DNA of 64,000 nt from Sordaria brevicollis (lineage: Eukaryota > Ascomycota > Sordariomycetes > Sordariales > Sordariaceae): positions 434,001 to 498,000 of the forward strand of contig JAUTDP010000008.1 of NCBI GenBank assembly GCA_033439795.1, given 5' to 3'. The position numbers and the translations under genes are program-made. Under the pieces are notes generated by a model. That model did not search any database and was not told the origin of the DNA. It saw only the letters and a program-made list of their open reading frames with translations. Shown here piece by piece: positions 44,832 to 55,896 of this stretch; within the stretch, counting starts at the first letter, position 1, and every line of letters begins with the position of its first letter.

Positions 44832-46322
44832 TCACCACCAACACTCCCTCACGCCCTCTACCTGGCTTACCACAACATCGCGATGATCCTTCCTCTCACT
44901 CTCCAAGGGAACCTCTTTCGCACGCCGACTGCTGCTGCTGCTCAAATCATGCGGATCATACCGGACATAGAACGACTCCGGGTCCCAGACGCCACAAGTG
45001 ACGAGCTGGCCGCTGATAAAGTCCGCCAGACGCTCTTCGTACGGACGGTCGTCTGTACTTGAGATGGTGGACATGCTGTCGAAGGTGGAGGAAACGGTCT
45101 CGTTGTCGCCGTTTTCTTCGGGGTCGGAGAGAGGCTGAGAGTGAGGAGTAGTGGGGGGGTTGGGGATGTGGATGGTTTCGTCTTGATGATCCATCCCATC
45201 GGCATCAGAATCGCCGACGTGTCGATCACCATAATGGAAAGGAATTCCCATCCTCGTCAACGCCTCCTCGAGAACAAGACCGCTCTCTTCCGCCTTCCGG
45301 AATGTCTCATGGCAATGGCTGTTTGCCTCGTCAAACGCGTGTTGCTGCACGGAGCGGATATACTCCCCCTCGTGGCCCAGATCCACTAGCAAACGGTGAC
45401 CTTCCTCTGCGGCCCGCGCTGAAGCCTCATGGTTGTCACATGCTTCCTGGCAAGTTCGGTGGCCCTCACGAGCATGACGGATGGCGTTGTCATAGTGTTG
45501 ACGGGCAGAGATCAGAGTCGGGACATCTTGGGTGGGCTCGCAGTCCTCTGAAACACCTTGCGATAGCGAGATCAGGAGGTCGGCTTCCCCTAGGAGTCGC
45601 AAGGCCTCAAAGTTATGGTGTTGCGCGCGGATATAGGCGTCGTGAGCCTGCTGAGAAAAAAGGAAGGATTCATCGATCAGGGTCCAGGCTTCTTGAAGGA
45701 GAATCTGCTGTTCGTGGAAGGGAGTGGCTTCTTGTTCAACAAAGGTCAAGGAGCTATCGGTTTGGTGGATGCCCAGCATCTGTCGAAGCTGTGCCTCCGC
45801 TTCGGCTTTGGCCCTGGCAGCTTCAGCTTCGGCCTTTTGCTTGGCCTCCGCCTCCGCCTTGCGCCGAGCCTTCTTCCGGCGCTTCGTCTCCTCGGCAGCT
45901 CTCTCCCTCTCGGCCTTTGCCATGGCCTCCTCTGCGTCCTTCTTTAGCTGTTCAGCTTCTTTTCTCTGCCTTTCAGCCTCGATCCTCTGCAGTTCAACCT
46001 CCTTCCTCAACCGCGCCGCCTCTTCCTTCTCACGCCGAATCCTCTCCTCCTCCTCCTTCAATTTCCTGACCCTCGCCTCCTCCATGGCCCTCTGAATCGC
46101 ATCTTCCTCCTCCTTCCTCTTAGCCTGCGCCTCCCTCTTCAAAAACTCAGCATGTTTTCGGGCACGACGTTCCTGCTCCTCCTTAGCCTTGCGAGCAGCC
46201 TCGAGGTCAGCCAGCCGACGACGTTCAACCTCCTCAATCGCCTTCTGCCTCTCCTCAGCCACGCGTTTCCTAGCTTCCGCGGCCCGGCGCTGCCTGGCCT
46301 CCTGCGCCCGGCGCTTGGATTC
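44832..46322 (-). pseudogene. In-frame continuation of the coiled-coil gene after a TAG stop
   Basis: Directly after the TAG at 46325-46323 the same frame stays open for 496 further codons. It starts ESKRRAQEARQRRAAEARKR and continues the Glu/Arg/Lys/Ala heptad pattern of the upstream protein with no break. The last 270 residues change to ordered, acidic, His-containing sequence (for example QLVTCGVWDPESFYVRYD) and end ...VRECWW. There is no independent ATG near its beginning and no promoter-like gap, so it looks like the true C-terminus of the upstream gene, cut off by one nonsense codon or reached by read-through. No intron that would remove the TAG was found. Confidence 0.7.
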
Positions 46323-49300
46323 CTACTCTGATTGCTGCCGTTTGAGCAGGAGGTCGGCTTTGCGCTTGGCTTCTTCTTCTTCTTCTTCTGCTTCCACTGC
46401 TTGTTGATGTGCTGCTGCTGCCTGTTCTGCTGCTGCTGCTGCTTGTCGTGCTGCCGCGGCCCTGGCCCTGGCTTCGGCTTCGGCTTGGAGTCTGGCGTCG
46501 CGCTCGGCTCGGAGTTTGGCTTCGGCGGCTTCTCTCTCTCTGGCTAGACGCTCGAGTGCGGCCTGGCGCTCAAGTTCGATGCGTTGTCGTTGGAGTTCGA
46601 CTTGGCGTTGACGTTCTGTCTCGGCACGCTCGAGTTCGGCTTGACGTTGAAGTTCAGCCTGGCGTTGAAGTTCAGCCTGGCGCTTGAGTTCGGCTTGACG
46701 CTTGAGCTCTGCTTGACGCTTGAGCTCGGCTTGACGCTTGAGCTCGGCTTGACGCTTGAGCTCGGCTTGACGTTGGAGTTCAGCTTGTTGTTCTATCTCG
46801 GCACGCTTGAGCTCAGCTTGACGTTGAAGTTCAGCCTGGTGCTTGAGTTTAGCTTGACGACTTTGCTCAGCTCGACGTTCTTGCGCAGCTTTGGCCTCCT
46901 TGGCTTTCCGGTCGGCTTCTTCAGCTTGACGTTGAAGCTCTGCCTGGAGAGCGGCTTCGGCTTGTCGAGCCGCCTCATCGGCCTTTCGCTTCTGCTCATC
47001 GGCTTTCCGTTTCTCCTCAGCAAGGCGTTGTACTTCTGCCTGCTCCTTGAGTTCTGCCTGTCGTTGTTCTTCGGCCTTTCGCTCAGCTTCGGCCTTCTTC
47101 TTTTCGGCTGCAAGACGCCTTCCCTCAGCCCTACGAGCAGCTTCGGCCTTGCGTTTCTCCTCGGCACGGAGCTTTGCTTCTGCTTGACGTTTCGCCTCTT
47201 CGGCTTTGCGCTGGGCTTCCTGCTCTTCCTTACGCCTAGCTTGTTCTTCGGCCTTAAGTCGAGCTTCTTCGGCCTTTTTCTTGACCTCTTCGGCGACCCT
47301 CTTCGCTTCATCGACCTTGCGCTTGGCCTCGGCAGCTTTTCTCTCCTTTTCAGCCTTGAACTTGGCTTCAGCTTTAAGCTTGGCTTCAGCTTGAGCCCTT
47401 TGCTTCGCTTCCAAGTCAGCCTTTCGCTTAGCTTCCAGGTCAGCGGCCTTCTTAGCTTCCAGCGCGAGACGTCTAGCCTCCTCCTTCTGGGCTGCCTCCT
47501 CGCGCATCCTCTGCTCTTCCTTGGCATACCACTCCCTCTCAGCCGCCAACCTAGCCTCCTCCTCCATCTTCCTCTTTTTCTCCTCAGCAACCCTTGCCTC
47601 CTCTTTCTGCCTTTCCTCTTCCGCCCTCTTCTCTTCTTCAACCCTCCGCTTCACCTCTTCTTCTTCCTTCCTCTTCATATCTTCCTCCTTGGCCTTCTGC
47701 AACCGAACCTCCTCATTTTTCAGCCGTTCCAACCGAGCAATCTCCTCCTTCTGCCGCTGCTCCTCCCGCTGAGCCTTCTCCTCGTCGAGCTTCTTCTGGG
47801 CTTCGGCCACTTTCCGGTCGAGCTCAGCTTGACGGCGGGCTTCGGCTTGGCGACGAGCTTCTTCGCGCGCGGCGGTTTGTTGGCGGAGACGAGCCTCTTC
47901 TTGTTCTCGCTCGAGACGCTTGCGGAGTTTGCGGCGCTCTTTTTTGGCTTTGCTTGCGTCTTTGGACTTGTCGGGTTTGTTGAGGGAAGGATCGTTGGGG
48001 GTGGAGGTGTCGTGGTTGAGCGAGGTATCAGCGGGGACGAGGGACGAGGGAGGGTTGGAGGTGGGGGCGCTGGAAGGGCCGTTGTTGGGAGTGACGTCGT
48101 CGGCGGTTTCGGGGGCGGCTTCAGGGAGTCCAGGGACAACCTCAGGGAGGGCTTTAGGAACAGCTTCAGGGGCAGCTTCAGGAACAGTCTTAGAAACGAC
48201 GGGCTGCTCTGGGGCAGGCTGTGGGACATGCTCAGAGGCGACATCATTGACTTGCTCGGAGACCTGGATGGGGTCTGTCCCAGCTTGATCCTGGGCTGAG
48301 GGAACTGGTGCCTGCTCTTCAACAGCGTGAGGTTGAACCTCGAGGACTTCGGACTCTTCCTGCTTCACAACAGATGAGTGCTGAGTGCTATCCTCCTCCA
48401 GGAGTTTCCCATGAGCATGCTGATCGTCTTCTGGGGCGGCGGACCTGCCTTCAAGAGAGGGCTGTCCATTTCCTCGCCCTTCACCTTTCCTATTAACAAA
48501 AAGACCACTGTCGCCTCCGGTGCCAAAGGCGAGATTCGCAATCAAGACCTCCACGTACTCTTCCTCCGACAAGTTGGGCGCGATCTCGATCTTGCCAAAA
48601 AGCGTAGGCTTCTCACCCCTCTCCAGCATCTGGCAATACTGGCGATAGTAAGGAGCTGCCCAGGCATGGAACTTGCTGTCCTCTTCCTCGGGCATACCGG
48701 TCTTGGTTGTTGTTGTTGCTGGAACTTGTTGCTGATTGGAATTGTGATCCTCCTGTGCGGCGGCTGCCTTCTGCTCGGCTGCCTTTCGCTCAGCTGCATC
48801 CCGCTCAGCTTTTTCCTCGCAGTTGCGAATCACGGCCATTACCAACTCCGGGTTAGATCCGGCGCCGGGGATTGTGAGCAAATCGTGAAGCGAGTCAAGC
48901 GTTGACTTGACGACTGGGCGCATGGGTGCCGGTTCTGCTGTGGCAACCTCGTCCTTGGGTGCCTTTTGTGTCTCAACAACTTCGGAACTGGGTCCCATTT
49001 CTGCATTGGCAACTTCGGGCTTGGGTGCTGGTTCAGTCTTGACAACTTCAGACCTGGGTGCGAGTTTCTTCTTGGCCAGCTTTTCTTGCTCCTTCTTCTT
49101 TCTGTTCTTCCGGCGCAGCCTTTCCTTTTGAGCTTCAGTTCTGGTATCAACCTCTTCGACCTTTTCTTCGGGTTTCTCGACCTTGGCATCAGCCTGTTCC
49201 GCAGCGGCCGCGGTCTTCTTGCGCCGTTTCGAAGGATTCTGACGCGAAAGATGCTCATCGAGTCTGGCATCTAGCTGGTCTATCATGTTTGCTGACCGAT

Positions 49301-52300
49301 CCACACTCGCCTGTTCCTCTCTCGTCAAGAAACTCTTGCCATCTGCTGCATTCGCGAGGGTGCTGAATCCCGGCTTAGGCGGCTCCGGAAGCGGTCTAGG
49401 AAAAGGATGCAGGCCGTCAATCCTCCTCGGGGAAGGCGTACCTGTCGAACTGGACGACGCATCACAGACACACAAACTCTCACCGTCATCACCACCACCA
49501 GCAGGAGGCCAACGGTAGCAGTGCGGACAGATAGAGAGCTTCCTCCTCTCCTTGCGGCCCACAATGATGGCCGCGGTCTTTGACGGCTCAGGCTGATCCG
49601 GGAACCAACCCTCAACCCGTCCTTGGAGGACCTTACACTCGTTCCACATATCCCTTCTCCTGCGCTTCATCTCCTCACGACGTTGATGCATCAGCGGGTG
49701 GACGATCTGGTCGCAGACATCCCAGTTCCTGTTCCACTTCTCGGGATCGGGACCGACCATCCTCAGCCACTCCAGTTCCAGCGTATTCAGGCACGCCAGC
49801 GTCAGTCTGTGGTTGAGCAACGGATGTTTGTCGTCCACGGCAATGGCGTAATCCGTGGTCTTGCCCTCGTCATACTCAAACAACTCCTCCCCGTTGACGT
49901 TGTTGTTGATGTTGTTGTCACCCAGCCGCTTGATCCTTCGCCGCTGACTCCACGGCGTCGAGGAAGAATCGTACTTGGCCACGTGCTTAAACGCCTTTAA
50001 AATCAACTCATTGACAAAATACGACTTCTCGCACCAGCCAAGTTGACACGCCATATCCCTGATCGCATCCAAGAACTCGTGCGTTCCGGGGACGATACCC
50101 GAGCGAAGCTTCTCGACGTTGCAATGGATGGCCATGAAAGTCAACATCCTCTTATTTGGCGATACCGTATCAAGCCAGGTTTTACACTCCTGCACCGACT
50201 CGAAAGTCGGCACCTCGATATCGCGGATCTTTTGCAACCGCACGCAGTCGCGGATGAAGCGGTTGAACTTCTGAAGTTGTTTGCACGGGTACTGAAACCC
50301 GGGGGGAGCGTGGAGCTCGGATTGGAAGAGGATGTCCATCTCGCCGTTCAAGCCGTCCGTGCCGATGTTGGCGAGTTCGAGAATCAGAGCGGTGGGACCC
50401 ACGATCCAGGGGGGCCAGGGCGGGAGGGATTCGTGCCAGTGGTGGCGGATGCGGCGGTAGTAGATTTCGGCTTGGGGTTCGAGGAGGAACCATTCATTCT
50501 GTTTGTCGCGTTATGTGTCAGCAAATGTCAGGTGGAAAGGGGATGGACTGGTAAGAAAGGGGTAGAGGGAAGAAGATGACGTACAGCATTAAACCCCTCA
50601 AACCACATCTCCATAACACGCGAATTATCCGTCGTGTTCCCAATCCTGGTCGACGTCGGGGTGACCTCAGGAAACGGAACGGGAGGCAGCGACTTCATAT
50701 ACGTCCCATCATCCGGCACAAGTGCTGCGGCGGTATACGGGACGTTGTGCAACAGCGACTCGCGCTCTTGCCGACGGGGTGCTGGGGTAGGTGAGGATTT
50801 GTACACCTTGAGGGGCGATTGTCGGCGGGCCGAAAAGAGTACGGTAGGTGATGAGGCTGGTGTCAAGTCATCATTCACCGGTGTGGACGGTTTGTTGACA
50901 TTGGCATTGCCACGGGTACCGTTGGGAGGCGTGGATGGATGAATCTGACTACCATCGTCGCGAGGGAAAGGAGCAGGATCGGGTTGTTGCTCGACTACCT
51001 TGACTACCGGCGGCGGGAATCCCATGACATTTTGTTCAGGGGCAATTACGGACTGCTTGACGGGCCTAGGATCCCGAGGTGACGGAGGGAATCCGGTGTA
51101 CTCCTCTTGCAAGACAAAGCCCATGGGCGCGACCGGAGCAATTTGAACGGCCGGCGCGAAGGCGGTAGACGGCAGTCCCGAGGCGGAATAGGGAGAAACT
51201 GGCGAGCGTGGGGACTGCATCTGTTCATCCTGTTGTTGCTTTTGCTGCTGGTCCAGTTGAAGTTGTTGCCGGACCGCAGCGTCGATCTCGATGTCATGTT
51301 GGGTTAGGTTAAGACCCGGAGGGATGGTTTTGTCGAGCACCGTTCCGTCGTACCCATCATCGGCTTGGTAGCGCTCGGATACTTTGCGCTTGTGGTGGCG
51401 ATGAGCGTAAGAGGTGGGTGGGAAGCCGGTGATGTGTTGGGGGTCGGGGGAGGCTTTTGCTTTGCCTTTTTCTTCGGCGGTAGGTCGGTGGTTGGTGATA
51501 GGTTCCAGGATGGGAGTCTCGGAGTGAGCGTCATCGATGCCACCAGCATTATCGGGATTAGCAGCATCAGCGGCAACCTCAGCATTGACGGGCTCCTCAG
51601 AATTAGTGGCAACGGCGACACCATCGCCGGCAGCGGCATCCTGATCAAGCTCAACCTGCGGCTGCTCATCTCCCTCCTTCTCAATAACCTCCTCGCTCTT
51701 GTTGCCGTTCGATTCAGACGACAGAGTAATGTCAAACAGCTTCGGATCAGGCAGCGGGCTTCCGTCATCAACAAACAGCTGCGAGTCATCGCCCTCATCT
51801 CCATGATTGGCAAGAGCCTCAAAGTGCTCATAGTCAGGAAGATCAGCAGAAGGGTCATCTTCGTCGACACCACGGGAATGCGGAACATCGTCCTCGGCGG
51901 GCAAAGGAACGTCAGCCGGGTCGACTTCAACAGCCAGCGAGCTCGTAGATTGTTTCAGCAGCTTGGCCTTTGCAACATCCTCTCTGGTGACAATAGGGGG
52001 TAGGAGACCGTCCCAGTCGATGTCATCGGCTGTGGTGCTTGGGTGCGATGGCGAGGAAGTCGTGGGTTGGTGCTCAATACCTTGTTCCGCAAAATTATCA
52101 GCAATGACTCTCGGAACCACGCTCGGCGAAGTTTGGAACTGGGTATCCAGTTGGGCGTCGAGATCCGCAGAGAAGTCGGACAACGAAGGCGGGAAGGGAA
52201 CATCTGCTGGACCTGGATCCTGCGGCCAGTTTGAGTCGACTTGGACTTGGACTTGGTGATGGTCGTCGTCATCATCCAGGGACATGGACTCGTCGGACCC

Positions 52301-53518
52301 CTCATCATCATACTCCTCCTGGCCGTCGTGGTGGGCAACACCAGTACCAGTAGCAAGCGACGGCAGAAGCGCGTCCTCTCTCAACATCCGCTGATACTCC
52401 TCCTTTTCCGACTCGTGTGACACGTCCGAGTCCCAGTCTAGCGGGTATGGCACGGTTAACTTACGTATGATTCTGGCCTCGCTGTCGTCATCAGGGACGT
52501 AATCCGAGGAGCCATCCTCTTCCGAGCCATCTTCATCATCCTCTTGTTCTGAGCCCGACACCTCTTGCAACTCCTCACCGGCTTCGTAATCTTCCTCGTC
52601 CTCGTGATTCAAGAACTCATCTTCCCCTTCAACAGGAGTAGGCAAAGGAACCATAGCCGGCTCCACCAGCTGACTGAGCGCCAAGGAAGCTGCCACCGCG
52701 ATGCCAGCTCGGTCCGGCGCGCCGCCGATGATGAGGGCGGCGACGGCTAGTGCTTCTTTGACGAGGGCGGCGGTGGATTGGGTGACGGGGCCGGGATCGC
52801 CGGAGTGTTCGGCCTCTTGGTTGTCGATGCGCTGGACTAGGTTGGAGATGAGGGAGGGGGAGTAGCAGCGAGGGTCGTGGTTGTTATGGTCGTGGCCGGG
52901 GGCTTGTTGGTTGGGGGGTTGGGTTTGGTCGGCCATGGCGGCGGGGCTATATGAACCCGAAGACAGGGTGACGGACTCAGTCTCTGAGGGGTGGTATTGA
53001 TCTGACACGGCTTGGTTGTGGTCAGCTGAAGAGGTGTGGTCGCGCTCGGTTGTTGGTGATGGCTCGTGGCTAGAGGCGATGTTGCTTGACTTTTCGACGA
53101 CGTCTGAGGGGTTAGACTTGTCAGTGTTATCGGCGATGTCAACAGCTTGTTGATCCTCGCTGGTCTCCTCTCTCTCGCCGGCGATGCGCTCTTCACTTGT
53201 TGAGTCGCGCGTGTCAACGTTGGAGTTATCGTTGGAGTTATCGCCATCGATCAAAGCATTTTGGTCTGTGGTATCGACTTCGATATTCTTGTCAACCTTG
53301 ACATCATCCGCATCAACTCGATGAAGACGGTCAGTCTTGTCAGAGTCAACGTCGTCGCAAGGCATTTTAACCTCCTGCACCACGACAGGCGGAAGCGACA
53401 AAGGAGAAGGCGACGCAGGAAGCGGAATCTCTGCCGCCTGGATTTGAGGAGGCTCGCTTGGCCCGATGGGAGGTGTAGGCGGGGGCGTCGGCTCTTCTGA
53501 TGGTCTGGAGAGCGACAT
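46323..53518 (-). CDS. Giant acidic and coiled-coil protein (2369 aa to TAG)
   Basis: Two exons, 53518-50585 and 50498-46323, joined at donor GTACGT and acceptor AAACAG. The chosen start MSLSRPSEEPTPPPTPP has A at -3; the frame is open further upstream but is leader-like. The N-terminal 980 residues are Pro-, Asp-, Glu- and Ser-rich and probably disordered. Exon 2 opens with an ordered domain (NEWFLLEPQAEIYYRRIRHH, then WPPWIVGPTALILELANIG) of about 300 residues. A Cys pair (CPHCYRWPP) and a Ser/Pro linker follow, then more than 700 residues of Arg/Lys/Glu/Ala coiled coil, with an 18-bp repeat encoding RQAELK. It ends at TAG just as the coil continues. I do not recognise the family; a cytoskeletal or scaffold role is only a guess from composition. 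Confidence 0.8.
46635..46860. repeat. 18-bp coding minisatellite (RQAEL[K/Q] repeat)
   Basis: Tandem units close to CGCTTGAGCTCGGCTTGA (plus strand) encode repeating RQAELK/RQAELQ on the minus strand. Five adjacent units near 46,680-46,770 are nearly identical, which points to recent expansion by unequal exchange; flanking units are more diverged. Confidence 0.85.
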
Positions 53519-55146
53519 GTTTTGTTGACACTTGAACAAGCTTTCGCGCGTCTCGGTTTTTGTGTTCACGTTGTATCGAGAGTGTCGCGCTGGTTTCGTT
53601 CTGATGAGAAGAGAATAAAGGTAAGCAGTCACAACGCGATGGTGCTGGTTTCCAAAGGGGTTGTGATGGTGATAAGCGCTTTGTGTTGTTTTGTCTGACA
53701 GTTCAGTTCTGGGTTTGTTGGACGTGAAAAAGAAAATTTGGTTGTAAAAGGAGGGGCAGATTGAAATGTCGAAAGTCGGCGACATGGAAAGTTGCAAGGC
53801 ACGTGGTGAAAGTGAAAGTGAAGTCGAGGTGAATGCCCGTTGCCCCAACGACAGTGAACCGTCAACCGGTTGCCTTTCTTTCGCGGCCCGGCGGGACCAA
53901 GGCTGCCACCTGTCGCCTGTCGGCTGGGCAACTTCCATTCCACTTGACAGTCCATTGACGGTACGTCATTGGATGAGGACGCTCTGGTTCGCGGTACCAG
54001 TGTTAAAGGTTCGGCGAAAGATTTGGGCGGTCACCTGAGCGGATGCGAACTGGGGTGGGGATGGGATGGAAGATTGTGATGTGGGTGACTGGTGAAGGTC
54101 GAGGACGGAAGGTACGCGAGGATTCGAAGCAGGACCATAGACAGTTCAACACGACGTAAATTGTTCAGACACATCCGGGCTTTGACGAGACCTCATCCAG
54201 AATGGGAGATATGGCTAGTTACTTTTTTTTAGAAAGATATTGAGAATGTTTGAAATGAGTTGTTGAGGTTCTTGGAAGACATGTTCATGGGGAGATTACA
54301 GGTCAGTGATGGAAGGAGATGTGTGCGTAAGAAACAAATGTCTGGAAAAATAGAGCCCAGGTATTGAACTAATCAACAAATCAGTGCTGGTCTTCTTTTC
54401 ATATTATCAAATGTGTTAAGATGTGTAAATGGTGGTATATCGTCGAGTGTCCCGTCCCGAAAGTGACCGAATCTCGGTCACCAAACGGAAGCGGGCCAAG
54501 ACGGGAGTGAGCCCAGCGACCCCAACACATCCGGCAACACGCCGGTACTCCGATTCAAACAAAACTATTATCTTCCACACCTAGCCTACTCGTCGGGCAT
54601 GGGGTCTGGAAGGGCGCTTCGAGCCCAGACGAGTAGTCTTCTCACATAGGAATAAGAAATTAATATCGAGTTTCTCCTTGGCGAAGCATTCTATTCTCGG
54701 GTTGTAACTCCGCGTTCGTCCTCCTTGGTGCATGTGAGACCGCAAGTCGAGACCCACCATAAAGATGGAAAAGGGAGGGGTTCAAGATGGATGTTAATGC
54801 TCGTGTGAGTTTCGGAGGGGATGTACCCTTTCAAGAAATAGGCCTAGTAACAGAGCTATCATCGATAGCTTATGCAACGTCCATTTTGGTTGCTGGGAAG
54901 GGAATATTGAATAGGTAGGTACCTCTACCTCTAGAGGTAGAGAAATATCCCGTCCCGAAAGAGTATTCCAGGACATGGAGCGTGTAGGTGCTATCGTGGT
55001 AACAGACTGTCACGCAAATCCCAGAATATTCTGTTAGTGGATTGCTAAACCGCCTGGACACAGCCCCTGAGCCGTCAACTCCAGCTCATGAGATGGATGT
55101 TCATCATCACCATCATCATCATCACCTCTCGTTAATCTATCTGATA
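53519..55146. other. Intergenic region, 1.6 kb
   Basis: Upstream region of the coiled-coil gene. It holds a direct pair of TCCCGTCCCGAAAG (near 54,450 and 54,949), a hairpin with an ACTCGTC/GACGAGT stem (about 54,588-54,635) and a 20-bp palindrome at 54,923-54,942. An ATC/CAT trinucleotide run lies near 55,100-55,120. No gene is seen. Confidence 0.5.
54923..54942. repeat. 20-bp perfect palindrome
   Basis: The sequence CTCTACCTCTAGAGGTAGAG equals its own reverse complement. It follows a TAGGTAGGTACCT motif of the kind often seen in Sordariales intergenic DNA. It has no spacer, so it could extrude as a cruciform or bind a dimeric protein. Confidence 0.85.
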
Positions 55147-55484
55147 TACAGTAGAGACCCCTGTTCTAGCAACCCCCAGTACGAGCAACCCCCCCTGTTG
55201 TAGCAACACCTTGGGCCAAATTTCTGTTTTTACTATGGCTAAGCGCAAATCAGCAACTAGCAACAGCAGATAGGGGGGTGTTGCTCTTATTTTATATGGT
55301 AAAGATGCAAAACCCGGGGCTGCCAAGGGCTTGAAGTTGCTTGGCAAGCTAGTTTTGGTGCATTTTTTTACCGATATCTTAGTGGTACGGCCCGTACACC
55401 ATACCCTAGTAGGAGCAACTCCCCTCTACGAGCAACACTCACGGCCATATTTACAGGGGTGTTGGAACAGGGGACATGACTGTA
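55147..55484. mobile_element. MITE-like element 3, pogo/Fot-type, with TA target duplication
   Basis: The element 55149-55482 (334 bp) is flanked by TA on both sides. The left end reads CAGTAGAGACCCCTGTTCTA and the right end, reversed and complemented, CAGTCATGTCCCCTGTTCCA. Inside each end are copies of TACGAGCAAC or close variants. CAGT-starting ends and a TA duplication are typical of the Tc1/mariner-pogo (Fot) group. No transposase frame remains in 334 bp, so it is non-autonomous. Ends differ at several positions, which suggests an old copy. Confidence 0.8.
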
Positions 55485-55896
55485 TGCTACTTTCGTTACA
55501 CCAACCTCAAACCTCAAACAATGTCTCGCATACACATCCATACAAATGCCCACGATCTTCTGAAACACCACCAATTGAGATGGCCCGGATCTCGGAATAT
55601 CCTCCTGCAACTGCTGCAAGCCGCCACGCCCGGCCAAAAGCACAACATCAGCGCCAACACTGCCAAGGCCCTCCCTCCCGCTCGCTAATCCCGGTCCCCA
55701 CGCTCACTGTAACGATCCCGTCCGTTTCGCTTACGAGAGCCGGAGTGAGATCCCTGGAGTCCTCCATCCAGGCCTCCCCTACACATTCTTGTTTTAACTT
55801 CATGCGTATTTCTTAAACTTCGTCCTCATGATGATATTTAGTGAGATGAGGATATTCGCGGGACCATTCTCATTGTTTACACTGCCACCATAACAG
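55485..55896. other. Intergenic region before the HET gene
   Basis: About 410 bp with no clear gene. It should contain the promoter and leader of the HET-domain gene; no convincing TATA box is seen. Confidence 0.45.

Noticed and set aside
46584..48299. 571-codon plus-strand frame opposite the coiled-coil gene
   Set aside because: Its Leu/Phe-rich sequence is the complement of the Glu/Lys/Ala-rich coding strand; no membrane protein features beyond that bias.
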